From Clostridiales bacterium (GTDB lineage: Bacteria > Bacillota > Clostridia > Christensenellales > Pumilibacteraceae): a stretch of 34,995 nucleotides of DNA. Both the position numbers and the translations under genes were made by a program. How positions within the stretch are numbered: the stretch's first letter is position 1; every line of letters starts with the position of its first letter. Of this stretch, positions 25,444 to 34,088 are shown piece by piece. The notes beneath the pieces were generated by a model that saw only the letters and a list, made by a program, of their open reading frames with translations, was not told the origin of the DNA and ran no database searches. The DNA lies in the NCBI GenBank assembly GCA_029070965.1, contig JAIEBI010000006.1, positions 1 through 34,995 on the forward strand. The letters are read 5' to 3'.

Positions 25444-27881
25444 TATCCCTCCGATTGTACCGTTCTCGGCGACACGGCAACCGCGCAAATTATGTTATCC
25501 GCAATTATCGTGCGCCTGCTTGCAAACGTAGCGTTAAGCACTTCGCTTGCATACTCGCTTATAGCCCTGTTTACGTACCCCGATATTTCGCTCACTTCTT
25601 CCTCCGTCATGTCGACGTCGCAAGCAAGCTCCACGCCGTATGTGTTGTTGTAAATAATTACCTCGCCGCCTACAAACGGTATGTGCGTGTTGCCCACCTC
25701 GACGGCGCTAAACGCATTAAACACTACCACACGGACGGCATTATACGCAGCTTCCGCTTTGGCAATATAGTTATCTATATACCAGCCGTCACAGTCGTAC
25801 TTTTGCATATACTGCGAATGCGTTACGTCAAACGCCTCGTAACCGTCGTCTACCGCACAGCCAAGCCGTTCAAGCTCGCCGTCGCTTATAAGCAAGCCGC
25901 GGTGCGACGTAAACCAAACCGAATTGGTTATGCCTGCACTTGTCCCCGTAATCACCAGCTTGCCGCCGAAAACGTCCACGTTGTACCACAATCCGTCTAA
26001 ATTGACTTTGTTGTAATACCCGTACCCTTCGCCGTGACAAATAACGCACTCTATGCCTTCGATGCCGCAAAGCAAGGCAAACGCTTTGGCGGCGCCTTCG
26101 CTCGTCACCACGTAACCCGATCCGGAAGATTCCGAGTTTGCAAACACGCCCTCCAAAAACCTTCCTGCGGAATTATCTTCAACGTTACTTGTATTAAACG
26201 TAAACCACTGCAACCAATCGTATATTGCGTGGATTTTTTTCTCCTGCGTGTAGTCCCTGCCTATTATGCGCAAAAGAATCGTTTTTGCCGAGCGGTAAAC
26301 GGTATGCGCAACGTCTCCGCTTTGCGTTGTCGGTTTCAAACCGTTTGATATTGCTATAAGCAACTGCTCGCTGCCGCTAACCGTCACACTGCGCGTCGCC
26401 CTGTCGGACAAAAAAACGTAGTCGTTGGCACGGCGAGAAGCACTGTTATATTCTATGTGCGGAAGCTCGGCGTATGAAACGCTTTTTGACGCGTTTTCTT
26501 GACTTGCGGGACTGTTTGAGTACGGGGCAAAGTCGAGCGTAATTACGTTGCCGTCGGTCGCCGTAGTCACGTTCAGCCCAAGCTGTTGCGCCTTAGCGGT
26601 TATAATTTGTTCGGTGCGCTCTACGTCTACCGCGTAGCATTTGGCGCTTTGCACACCCGTAGCGTACAGCTCACGGACGTATTCCGCCGCTTCGTTTTCG
26701 CTTGAAATAAACGAATTGCGGCAAAGCACCTTGTTATCGATATATTGCTGAACGTCCACACCAAGCTGGGAAAAACCGAACTCGTACCTATCGCCGTCCA
26801 TTCCTATAATAATTGTGTACGACCGAGGATTTGCCGCGCAAACGGAAATATACTCTGTCGCCCTAAACGCGCCGCTCGTAAATAAATGCGAATACTGAGC
26901 GTCGGTAACGTCAAAGGTATTGCGCTTACCGTCGGGATCGGTAATGCACACGTACATAACCTTGCGCCCCTCGGAAAAGCGAATATACACGCCCTCAGCG
27001 TCGTCAAAATCCACTACACAGTCGGAATGATTATCGCTCGCTATATTTAACGCAAGCTCGTTTTTGCCTTCTATACGCTTTTGTTCGCCGTTCACAAACA
27101 GCGAAATATCGTACCGCCCTACCGACGGAGTAAAATCAAACGTGGGGCTGTTAGCCATAATCACGCCGTTTATCCGCCATTCGTACAGCGAACGCGGATT
27201 GAGCGAGTTGACAGCCTCGTACGCCGTAAACGTTACCGTCGAGTATGCCGTAGCGTTGTTTAGACCCGTATGTCCTACCGTGACATCGGTAGGTCTGTAC
27301 ACCTTGATATCGCTGCTCTTTACGATACTGCCGACGGTTGCCGTAACGGTATACTCGCCGTAGCCGTCGGGCGTGTATTCAAAGCTGCTGCCGCTGTATT
27401 CCGTGCCGTCGCTTACCCGCCACTGCACATCCGTTTGCGGTACGTTGCCGTCAAACTCTGCCGACAACACCACCGTTTTAAAATTACCGCCGCTTGCCGT
27501 TTGTACGCTGTTTTCCGACGCAATAGTAAAGTCGGTCACGTCGCGGGGGCTTACGTTCACCTTCATCACCGCAGTTTTGCCGTGCGCGGAAATCTTTACG
27601 TCCGCGCTTCCCGACTTGACCGCAACGACCGTTGTGCCGTCTATCGAAACGCAATCGGAGTCCGCGCTAAGCGTCACCGTTCCGCCGCTTGTCGCGGGCG
27701 AAAAACTGACGTACGGCAAAATGCTTCGGCTCTCGCCCACCGCAAGCGAAAGCTCGGTGCGCGACAAAATTATGTCCACGTTATTATCGGAACAGCCAAA
27801 CAAAAGCGCGGCAAAAAGCGTCACCGCCGCCGTCAGCGCTATGCGAAAAATATTCTTTCCGATTTTTTGTACTGTTCCCAC
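25443..27881 (-). CDS. Paralogous Ig-like/transglutaminase lipoprotein with lost catalytic residues
   Basis: An 812-residue lipoprotein starting at GTG 27881. The signal peptide ends at LLFGC, followed by a clear Big_2 domain (about 35-110) and PKD/Ig-like domains (about 115-275). It parallels the downstream gene along its length (IHAIYDWLQWFTFNT against AHAIYDWIMWHVTYDT; AFALLCGIEGIECV against AYALMCNIEGIPCV). At the positions of the active triad it has Ser594 for Cys and Gly621 for His; only Asp636 remains. It is therefore probably a non-catalytic pseudoenzyme, kept as a full open frame. A TTGCAT-17-TATACT promoter ends six bases before the GTG, and no ribosome site is present, so the mRNA is predicted leaderless. 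Confidence 0.87.
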   Translation of the reverse strand: MGTVQKIGKNIFRIALTAAVTLFAALLFGCSDNNVDIILSRTELSLAVGESRSILPYVSFSPATSGGTVTLSADSDCVSIDGTTVVAVKSGSADVKISAHGKTAVMKVNVSPRDVTDFTIASENSVQTASGGNFKTVVLSAEFDGNVPQTDVQWRVSDGTEYSGSSFEYTPDGYGEYTVTATVGSIVKSSDIKVYRPTDVTVGHTGLNNATAYSTVTFTAYEAVNSLNPRSLYEWRINGVIMANSPTFDFTPSVGRYDISLFVNGEQKRIEGKNELALNIASDNHSDCVVDFDDAEGVYIRFSEGRKVMYVCITDPDGKRNTFDVTDAQYSHLFTSGAFRATEYISVCAANPRSYTIIIGMDGDRYEFGFSQLGVDVQQYIDNKVLCRNSFISSENEAAEYVRELYATGVQSAKCYAVDVERTEQIITAKAQQLGLNVTTATDGNVITLDFAPYSNSPASQENASKSVSYAELPHIEYNSASRRANDYVFLSDRATRSVTVSGSEQLLIAISNGLKPTTQSGDVAHTVYRSAKTILLRIIGRDYTQEKKIHAIYDWLQWFTFNTSNVEDNSAGRFLEGVFANSESSGSGYVVTSEGAAKAFALLCGIEGIECVICHGEGYGYYNKVNLDGLWYNVDVFGGKLVITGTSAGITNSVWFTSHRGLLISDGELERLGCAVDDGYEAFDVTHSQYMQKYDCDGWYIDNYIAKAEAAYNAVRVVVFNAFSAVEVGNTHIPFVGGEVIIYNNTYGVELACDVDMTEEEVSEISGYVNRAISEYASEVLNATFASRRTIIADNIICAVAVSPRTVQSEG

Positions 27882-27887
27882 GTATAC

Positions 27888-27916
27888 AGTATATCAAATA
27901 CGGCGAGTAAATGCAA
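27888..27916 (-). promoter_or_regulatory. Promoter of the paired lipoproteins, placing +1 at the GTG
   Basis: TTGCAT (27911-27916), 17-base spacer, TATACT (27888-27893), then six bases and the GTG start. This spacing matches the lgt, tetR and DUF3810 promoters. Confidence 0.72.
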
Positions 27917-27990
27917 GGAAATGCGAAAAAATATATATCTATATTGTTTTTGAATTCATTTTGCGAGACGGTAAAACATAAGATATACCG

Positions 27991-29496
27991 ATGAATTCCA
28001 TGACCAAAGCAGTAATGACGATGACGGCATTCACCTTTGCGGAACGCACGCTCGGCTTTTTGTTCAAAATCTATCTGTCGCGCGAGATAGGCGCGGTCGG
28101 CATGGGTATTTATTCGGTCGCACTGTCATTCTTTTTTGTGCTGATAACACTGCTCACCTCGGGCATTCCGCTTGTTGTGTCCAAGCAAACGGCTACAAAT
28201 AAATCGGAAAGCGGCGGAGTATGTTCGGCAGCGCTGATATTCGAGCTTATAACCGCGCTCGTAGTATGCCTTTTGGTAGTTACATTCCAACGGCCTATCG
28301 GGTCGCTGTTTGCCGAGCGGCAGTCAATGACGCTCGTTATAGTAATGCTGCCCGCGCTGGTATTTTCAGGCGTGTACTCGGCGTTCCGCGGCGTGCTGTG
28401 GGGCGAAAAGCGATTTATGTCGGTGAGCGCGGTGGAGCTGATAGAGCAAGTCGCGCGCATAATCGGGTGCGTGGTATTATTCTCGCTGTTTTCCGACAAA
28501 ACGGTAGCAGTCGCTGCGTCAATGACGGTGGCGTGCGTCGTATCTGCGCTGGCTGTCGCGCTGTTCTACTTTTGCGGCAAGCGCAAGCTAAAAAGTCCCA
28601 AAACGCACTTTAAGCCGCTAATCGCCACCTCCGTGCCCATTACGCTGTCGCGCACCACGTCCAGCATAAACAACTACGTAATAGCAATAGCTATGCCCTT
28701 TCTGCTTATGTCCAGCGGGCTGAATTCCGAACAGTCTATGTACGTATTCGGGTCGTGCGTGGGAATGGCATTGCCGCTGTTGTACCTGCCCATAACGGTT
28801 GTGGGATCGCTCGCGTTTGTCATGATACCCACACTGTCCGAAGCATACGCCTCCGGCGACAAAAAGAGCATGTGCCGCCAAATAGAAAACGCACTGTCCT
28901 TTTCCGTAATAATCGCGGCGATAGTATTGCCCGCTTATATGGCACTGGGCGAACCGCTCGGCACCTTTATTTACAACAACACCGACGCGGGCATATTCTT
29001 AAAAAAATCGGCGTGGCTGCTGCTGCCGCTTGCATTTGAAAACATAGCCTCGTCCATGCTCAACTCTCTCGATTTGGAAAAAAAGTCGCTTATTAACTAT
29101 CTTATAGGCGCGACGACTATGTATGTTATTTGCTTTGCGTTTTACTCACGATTCGATATGGACGTGTTTATCCTCGCGTTCGGGCTCAGCCTTATCGCCT
29201 CGTCCGTGCTGGACGTGATTGATATAAAGCGCCGCACGGGATTTAAACTGAAATTCTTTAAGCCGCTTTTGATTTGCCTTGCCGCCGCGTATCCTGCGTG
29301 GCTGTTTGCCGAATACATACACTCCATAATCCCCGGGACGGTGCTGCCAATAATAGTTGCGGGCATTGGCGGCGTGTGCTTTTCGGCGCTCGCAGCAGTC
29401 ATATTCGGCGCGGTTGACTTTGAAATGACCGTCAGCAAAAAACGCAAAAAGCACTTGCCGCTGTTTGGCAAAAACAAACGCAAAACCGCATCTTAA
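27991..29496 (+). CDS. SpoVB/MurJ-like lipid-linked oligosaccharide flippase
   Basis: A 501-residue membrane protein of the MATE-like MurJ/SpoVB/Wzx superfamily, with about 14 hydrophobic helices. The N-terminal TERTLGFLFKIYLSREIGAVGMGIYSV-type region (here FAERTLGF...) is characteristic of SpoVB-type exporters. A second half has LPLLYLPITVVGSLAFVMIPTLSEA. The tail is short and very basic (KKRKKHLPLFGKNKRK). It may flip lipid II in vegetative growth or during spore cortex synthesis; sequence alone does not separate these. No Shine-Dalgarno sequence precedes the ATG; a weak TAAGAT lies six bases upstream without a good -35. It is divergent from the lipoprotein pair and upstream of the ECF gene. 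Confidence 0.88.
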   Translation: MNSMTKAVMTMTAFTFAERTLGFLFKIYLSREIGAVGMGIYSVALSFFFVLITLLTSGIPLVVSKQTATNKSESGGVCSAALIFELITALVVCLLVVTFQRPIGSLFAERQSMTLVIVMLPALVFSGVYSAFRGVLWGEKRFMSVSAVELIEQVARIIGCVVLFSLFSDKTVAVAASMTVACVVSALAVALFYFCGKRKLKSPKTHFKPLIATSVPITLSRTTSSINNYVIAIAMPFLLMSSGLNSEQSMYVFGSCVGMALPLLYLPITVVGSLAFVMIPTLSEAYASGDKKSMCRQIENALSFSVIIAAIVLPAYMALGEPLGTFIYNNTDAGIFLKKSAWLLLPLAFENIASSMLNSLDLEKKSLINYLIGATTMYVICFAFYSRFDMDVFILAFGLSLIASSVLDVIDIKRRTGFKLKFFKPLLICLAAAYPAWLFAEYIHSIIPGTVLPIIVAGIGGVCFSALAAVIFGAVDFEMTVSKKRKKHLPLFGKNKRKTAS

Positions 29497-29501
29497 TTCG
29501 C

Positions 29502-29530
29502 TTTACTTAAATTTATGAGCATGCTATAAT
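29502..29530 (+). promoter_or_regulatory. Extended -10 promoter of the ECF S-component gene
   Basis: TTTACT (29502-29507), 17-base spacer ending TGC, TATAAT (29525-29530). Leader of about 26 bases with AGGAG before the GTG at 29563. Confidence 0.75.
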
Positions 29531-29562
29531 AGGCATAACATTTACACAGGAGAAGCCCGACA

Positions 29563-30189
29563 GTGAGTAAAACTCAGCAGGAAATTGCGACTCCGGACAA
29601 TAAAACGCATACACGTAAGGTCCGAACGCAAAAATTAGAATTCGGAACGACTAAATGGTTGACATACGCGGCAATGTTTGCCGCGCTTGCCGTTGTTATG
29701 AAGTTTATCGGCCAGTTTTTAACGCTGACAGACAGCTTCAAAATCACGCTGATATACGTGGTGTGGCTGATTGCAGGCGCAACGCTCGGCGTTTTCGGCG
29801 GCGGCGCGGTGTGCTTTGCCTCCGACGTTTTGGGCGCGATTATATTCCCCACCGGCGCAATCAATCCCTTTTTGATACTCGGCAACACCGTGTACGGCGT
29901 AATAGCCGCGCTTGCGTTTAAGATACCGATAAAAAGCAACGTGGCAAAATTCATTATCGCGGGCTTTGCTTGTACGGTTATTTGCACGTGCGGAATAAAT
30001 ACGCTTGCCATTTATTTTTCGTACTCGTATTACAAGGTTATGTCCGTATGGCAGTACTTTGTCGCCTATCGCATAATGCAACCGGTTGTTGCCATTATCA
30101 ATATCGCAATCGCTATTGCAATGATTCCGCTGCTTAATCGGCTTAGACTGCTTCCGCCCAACAAACGGCGCAAAAAAGCGACAGCATAA
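29563..30189 (+). CDS. ECF transporter S component (FolT-like)
   Basis: A 208-residue membrane protein with a basic N-terminal tail and about six helices. The TKWLTYAAMFAALAVVMKFIG start contains the Ala-x3-Ala type helix used by S components to dock on EcfT. Further runs such as IYVVWLIAGATLGVFGGGAVCFASDVLGAIIFPTG are like the folate/FolT group. S components bind one vitamin or nucleobase tightly and share an EcfAAT energising module, which is not encoded here. The substrate is uncertain; folate is the closest guess. The GTG start has AGGAG ten bases upstream. It is monocistronic, with a terminator at 30207. Confidence 0.85.
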   Translation: MSKTQQEIATPDNKTHTRKVRTQKLEFGTTKWLTYAAMFAALAVVMKFIGQFLTLTDSFKITLIYVVWLIAGATLGVFGGGAVCFASDVLGAIIFPTGAINPFLILGNTVYGVIAALAFKIPIKSNVAKFIIAGFACTVICTCGINTLAIYFSYSYYKVMSVWQYFVAYRIMQPVVAIINIAIAIAMIPLLNRLRLLPPNKRRKKATA

Positions 30190-30206
30190 AATATTACCGA
30201 CAACAA

Positions 30207-30243
30207 AAAACCGCAAAACGCTTGTATGGGCTTTTGCGGTTTT
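30207..30243. terminator. Bidirectional terminator between ECF and DUF3810 genes
   Basis: A perfect 12-bp stem, AAAACCGCAAAA with TTTTGCGGTTTT, with a 13-base loop. The A/T arms let it work in both directions. Confidence 0.9.
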
Positions 30244-30249
30244 ACGCTT

Positions 30250-31530
30250 TTATTCTTCCACTCTTTGCTCGTAAACGGCAAAGAACATTTTTTGCACTTG
30301 CGAAAAGTGTATTATGCGCACAGGCTCCTGCGTTATCGGGTCGCGCTCGGGCTCGCCGGTTACGGGGTCGGTGGGAGTTACTACAGTGCTTTGGTTGCCG
30401 TCCTCGTAGCTGCCCGTGCCGTTCGTCGCGCCGTTCGATTCCAAATACCAATTGTTGAAAAACTCAGCTATTTGCCCTATCAAATCCCACTGCGAATTCC
30501 AATAATCGGCGGCGTACCACCGCTCGACGCGCACTTTGTCGCTTACACGCCGCAAATAGCTTTGGTACGATTGTATGTCCTCGGTAAGTACAAACGCTTC
30601 CAAAAGATTGTCAAACGCGTAATAATACCCGCAATACCGCAAATAATCGTCGTCCGACGATATCAATACATACCGCGCAAGCAGGTTGGCGTCGCCCTCG
30701 CGTAACACGCCTTTTGCATGCGCCAGCTCGTGCGCAAGCGTGATTGTGCGCGTTGTGGGCGGCGCGGCGTTGTTCACGCTCGCCTCGCCCGTCGGCAAAA
30801 AGGTTATGCCTGTTATAAGCATTTGCGACATAAACCAGCTGTTTACTATCGGCTTGGCAGTCGGCGTGTACTGGTTGAAATAGGGGTCGGTCAGCTTGGC
30901 GTACTCCACCTTTACACGCTCCGCCAGCTCGGAAAAGGTGTACGGACATTCCACGCACCCGTTTTTGTCGCGCGGCAATTTTTCGGCAAGCTTGTTATAG
31001 TCGGACAAAAAGTATTCTATTACAGGAATAACGCTTTCCGCGTCGTATTCCTTTTGCGACTGCGGAATAGGCATTTCCGCGCGGTAGTACGCAAACGCCA
31101 TGCTCATCACGTACAAGTTGAACATGTAAATCACGCCCACGCATATAGTCAGCGCGCCCTTGAGTATGCGCAAAAACCTTGCTCTACCGAGGTTGATAAT
31201 AAGCCGCACGTAAAAGAAAATACCCAACCCGATTAAGCAAACTATAAAAAACTCCATTACGGAAAAAGGCAACCACGAAGTGAGCGTGCCTATAACGCGC
31301 TCCCACCCCGCTTCTATATGCGTTGTCCACCACTCGGCAATTTGCGGATCGGTGCGCAAATCCAGCATTATCAGCAACGGTATAAGTAGCGCGCACGAAA
31401 CGGCGGCAAGAATAAACACCGCCCTACCAATAGGGCGTTTTACTTGGCGTACGCGCCGCCCGTCAGCCATGTACATGCGCGCATACCGCCTCGGCATAAT
31501 ATATCCATTGCGCTGCCGAATAAAAGTCAT
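30250..31530 (-). CDS. DUF3810-like membrane zinc metalloprotease
   Basis: A protein of about 426 residues with a basic N-terminal cytoplasmic part, hydrophobic helices at about residues 36-55, 90-110 and 122-145, and a large extracytoplasmic domain. It has the zinc motif HELAHAKGVLREGDAN (HExxH plus a downstream Glu at the third-ligand position), as in the DUF3810 family. The C-terminal end is Thr/Pro-rich (TPTDPVTGEPERDP). The substrate is unknown; an envelope-protein processing role is inferred. I chose ATG at 31530, six bases after a perfect TATAAT; there is no Shine-Dalgarno sequence. The 39-base gap to the FtsX stop is wholly occupied by this promoter. Confidence 0.85.
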   Translation of the reverse strand: MTFIRQRNGYIMPRRYARMYMADGRRVRQVKRPIGRAVFILAAVSCALLIPLLIMLDLRTDPQIAEWWTTHIEAGWERVIGTLTSWLPFSVMEFFIVCLIGLGIFFYVRLIINLGRARFLRILKGALTICVGVIYMFNLYVMSMAFAYYRAEMPIPQSQKEYDAESVIPVIEYFLSDYNKLAEKLPRDKNGCVECPYTFSELAERVKVEYAKLTDPYFNQYTPTAKPIVNSWFMSQMLITGITFLPTGEASVNNAAPPTTRTITLAHELAHAKGVLREGDANLLARYVLISSDDDYLRYCGYYYAFDNLLEAFVLTEDIQSYQSYLRRVSDKVRVERWYAADYWNSQWDLIGQIAEFFNNWYLESNGATNGTGSYEDGNQSTVVTPTDPVTGEPERDPITQEPVRIIHFSQVQKMFFAVYEQRVEE

Positions 31531-31536
31531 AATAGT

Positions 31537-31565
31537 ATTATACAGCAAATATACGATTTTGTCAA
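31537..31565 (-). promoter_or_regulatory. Consensus promoter of the DUF3810 gene, placing +1 at the start codon
   Basis: Perfect TTGACA (31560-31565), 17-base spacer, TATAAT (31537-31542), then six bases (ACTATT) and ATG. The predicted mRNA is leaderless. Confidence 0.9.
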
Positions 31566-31569
31566 TACA

Positions 31570-32706
31570 CTACTCGTTTGCCATAATCTCTTTTATAGGC
31601 ACTTTGTTAATGCGCACCGCGTACACTGCCATTGCGCAAGCGTACAGCGCGATAAAGGTGCCGAGCGTAATAAAAAAGTACCCGACGCCGAAGCTGTAAG
31701 TTGCGACGGTTTTTACGTCGGCAAAAACGACGTTGACCATAACCGTCATCAATACGTGTTGGTATACCGTGCCGAGCGCAAAGCCCAAAAGTGCAAACGG
31801 CACATACCCCGCAAGCAACGAAATCGCACGCTCCTTTGCCGAATATCCGAACGCCTTCATAACGGCTATACTGTTTTTGTTCGCGTTAATTGCCGTTGTA
31901 ATAGCCATAAACAGCGCCGTAACGCCCAAAATAGCGCCGATAACCAAAATCATCACGCCCATAATTACGCTGCTCAAATCGCTCATTGTAAGCCCCATTT
32001 GCAGCATTGCCGAATAACAAAAGCACGCAAACGCAACAAAGAACACGACCGACTTTTTGGACGAAAGCGTAGACATACACATTTCGACCAAGAACGGACG
32101 TTGCTTGCCGGTCGGACGGGGTTTGGACTTTACCGCCGCTTTTCCGCCCTTAATCATAGACACAACGTTGCGCCGCAGCGACAGCTTGGCGTACAAGCAC
32201 GCAAACGCGGCAAACAATATTGTCGGCGCAATTACGAGCGCGGCAAGTAATTCGACATGATACTTTATCGTTATTGCAGGCATGCCGTCTATCGTCATTT
32301 CGCGGTATATAAGCGGCATAATTGCATGCCCCGCGCCGTAGCCAGCTGCCGCGCCTATAAACGTACTAAGCCCGAACACCCAAAAGCTAAGTGCGATTTT
32401 GTTGTCCGAATAACCCATCGCTTTGAGTATGCCAAACCGCTTGGCGTTGCCGTCTATAAACAACTTAATGTAGAACACCGTCATTACTACGGCAATAATA
32501 CACAGCACACCACCCGTAATGGCGCAAGTAAATTTTGCCGAAGTCATGTTGGCATCGTACAGCGTACGCAGCTCGCCGCTTACCGCACCGTCTATTGCCT
32601 GCGCGTCGATATAGTAATTCAAAAAGAAAGTGCATACGAACACCGCGCAAAAGCACACCACCGATATGCCGAAAAGCTTTATGCCGTCTTTTATTCCGAT
32701 TACCAT
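31570..32706 (-). CDS. FtsX-like ABC transporter permease
   Basis: A 378-residue membrane protein with two FtsX-type permease repeats. Each carries the helix-turn KRFGILKAMGYSDNKIALSFW (near 87-107) or NSIAVMKAFGYSAKERAIS (second half) that contacts the ATPase. It has about eight helices and only short extracytoplasmic loops, so it lacks the big periplasmic domain of MacB or LolC. The start at 32706 follows one base after the ATPase stop, with GGTGG upstream, indicating coupling. With its ATPase it probably exports or extracts a peptide, lipid or drug under control of the TetR in the same operon. Confidence 0.92.
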   Translation of the reverse strand: MVIGIKDGIKLFGISVVCFCAVFVCTFFLNYYIDAQAIDGAVSGELRTLYDANMTSAKFTCAITGGVLCIIAVVMTVFYIKLFIDGNAKRFGILKAMGYSDNKIALSFWVFGLSTFIGAAAGYGAGHAIMPLIYREMTIDGMPAITIKYHVELLAALVIAPTILFAAFACLYAKLSLRRNVVSMIKGGKAAVKSKPRPTGKQRPFLVEMCMSTLSSKKSVVFFVAFACFCYSAMLQMGLTMSDLSSVIMGVMILVIGAILGVTALFMAITTAINANKNSIAVMKAFGYSAKERAISLLAGYVPFALLGFALGTVYQHVLMTVMVNVVFADVKTVATYSFGVGYFFITLGTFIALYACAMAVYAVRINKVPIKEIMANE

Positions 32707-32707
32707 A

Positions 32708-33394
32708 TCACCACCCTATCTCGTACGCCGATTTGGGCGCAGGGTTGTCGGTTACACTGACAATTTTGCCGCTGTTCATTGTCACAACAGTGTCCGCCAT
32801 GTCCGCTATGTTGCGGTTGTGCGTGACCATGACCATAGTAAATCCGCGCTCCGCTTTTAGCTTTGCGATATAGTCTAATACACTCCGTCCCGTGCTCTCG
32901 TCCAGCGCGCCCGTCGGTTCGTCCAAAAACAGTATCTGCGGCTTTTTGGCAAGCGCACGCGCTATGCACACACGCTGCTGCTCTCCGCCCGATAACGTAC
33001 TCGGCATGGCTTTGAGCTTGTCGGCAAGTCCCACCGCTTCTATTTCGCGCCTATAATCCTTATTGCCGGCAAGGTCGGCGCCTAAGCGCACATTCTTTTC
33101 CACGCTCAAATGCGGCAAAAGATAGTATTGTTGAAAAACGAACCCCACGTATTCGCGGCGAAACTCGGTCAGTTGTTTATCCGTCATTACAGATAGGTCT
33201 TGAGCGCACGCGACCACGCTTCCGCTGTCCGCGCGCTCCAAGCCCGACAGCACGTTCATAAGCGTGGACTTGCCCGAACCCGACGCGCCTATAATTGCGA
33301 CAAAACTGCCGTCATTGACAGTGAGCGACACGCCGCGCAACGCCTTGACAGCGCCGCCGTTAAACTCCTTATATAAATCGGTTGCAGTTACCAT
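32708..33394 (-). CDS. ABC transporter ATP-binding protein (MacB/LolD/SalX type)
   Basis: A 228-residue ATPase of the family that partners FtsX-like permeases. Visible motifs are Walker [10 protein letters not shown] (about residues 38-46), the Q-loop [10 protein letters not shown], signature LSGGEQQRV, Walker [13 protein letters not shown] and H-loop MVTHN. I chose ATG at 33394, with GAGGG upstream; a TTG two codons earlier is also in frame. It begins three bases after the TetR stop and ends one base before the permease, so the three genes form one operon. Confidence 0.95.
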   Translation of the reverse strand: MVTATDLYKEFNGGAVKALRGVSLTVNDGSFVAIIGASGSGKSTLMNVLSGLERADSGSVVACAQDLSVMTDKQLTEFRREYVGFVFQQYYLLPHLSVEKNVRLGADLAGNKDYRREIEAVGLADKLKAMPSTLSGGEQQRVCIARALAKKPQILFLDEPTGALDESTGRSVLDYIAKLKAERGFTMVMVTHNRNIADMADTVVTMNSGKIVSVTDNPAPKSAYEIGW

Positions 33395-33396
33395 AA

Positions 33397-33966
33397 TCAA
33401 CCCTCACTTTGCTTTATGTGCTTTATCATAGCAAAACACTCATCTTTAAGCATAGCTCGCTCGTCCGAAAACCTGCACACGCCGGTAACGATAGCGGCGG
33501 CAATGCCGTGCGTATACACCCAAAGGTGCATATACAGCCTTTCAGCCTGTTTGCGTTCCAGTCCGTAGCTGTCTATAACCGATTGCAAAATCTTTTCGGC
33601 GTTTTGGTCGATTGCATCAAGTACGCCGCGCTCGTCGAGCTGCTCGGGTTGTTCGCGCATAAACAACAGCATAAACAGCTTTGGATGCTCATGCGCAAAT
33701 CTGAGATACGCTTCCCCTACGCCGCGAAACGGAACAGCGTCTTTTAGTCCCGCGTCAACGTACTTGTTGTACAATGCGTTAGCGCTGTCCACCACTGCGG
33801 CGCAAACCTCGTCCATACTGCTAAACACTGTAAATATAGGGCGCGGCGAGCTGCCGAGTGCCAAAGCAAGCGTTCGAGCCGTAAGCGCGTCAAAGCCGTT
33901 TTTCTCTACCTCGGATAATGCAACACTTACTATCTCCTCTTTTGAAAACTTCGATTTAGGCGGCAT
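33397..33966 (-). CDS. TetR-family regulator of the ABC operon
   Basis: A 189-residue regulator. The N-terminal DNA-binding domain (FSKEEIVSVALSEVEKNGFDALTARTLALALGSS..., about residues 7-50) is typical. The recognition helix is less standard (SSPRPIFTVFSSMDEV), matching a subgroup often found beside ABC exporters. The C-terminal domain resembles the TetR_C_WHG type. It is first in the operon with the ABC ATPase and permease. The promoter (34010-34038) is followed directly by two abutting palindromes (33982-34009), which suggests that it represses its own operon until an effector appears. The start has AAGGAG six bases before the ATG. Confidence 0.93.
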   Translation of the reverse strand: MPPKSKFSKEEIVSVALSEVEKNGFDALTARTLALALGSSPRPIFTVFSSMDEVCAAVVDSANALYNKYVDAGLKDAVPFRGVGEAYLRFAHEHPKLFMLLFMREQPEQLDERGVLDAIDQNAEKILQSVIDSYGLERKQAERLYMHLWVYTHGIAAAIVTGVCRFSDERAMLKDECFAMIKHIKQSEG

Positions 33967-33981
33967 GATTACTCCTTATAT

Positions 33982-34009
33982 AAAACACTTGTTTTAAAAC
34001 ATTTGTTTT
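33982..34009. promoter_or_regulatory. Tandem TetR operators
   Basis: Two abutting 14-bp palindromes, AAAACACTTGTTTT (33982-33995) and AAAACATTTGTTTT (33996-34009). They lie immediately downstream of the -10 box and cover the expected +1 of the TetR/ABC operon. Binding by the adjacent TetR is inferred from position and symmetry. Confidence 0.75.
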
Positions 34010-34038
34010 AGTATAAAGCATACATATACGTTTGTCAA
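34010..34038 (-). promoter_or_regulatory. Sigma-A promoter of the TetR/ABC operon
   Basis: TTGACA (34033-34038), 17-base spacer, TATACT (34010-34015). The leader of about 35 bases contains the operators and an AAGGAG ribosome site. Confidence 0.88.
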
Positions 34039-34088
34039 TATTTTTTTACGAATTTTGTATAATATATCGACAATCGGCACAATATAAA

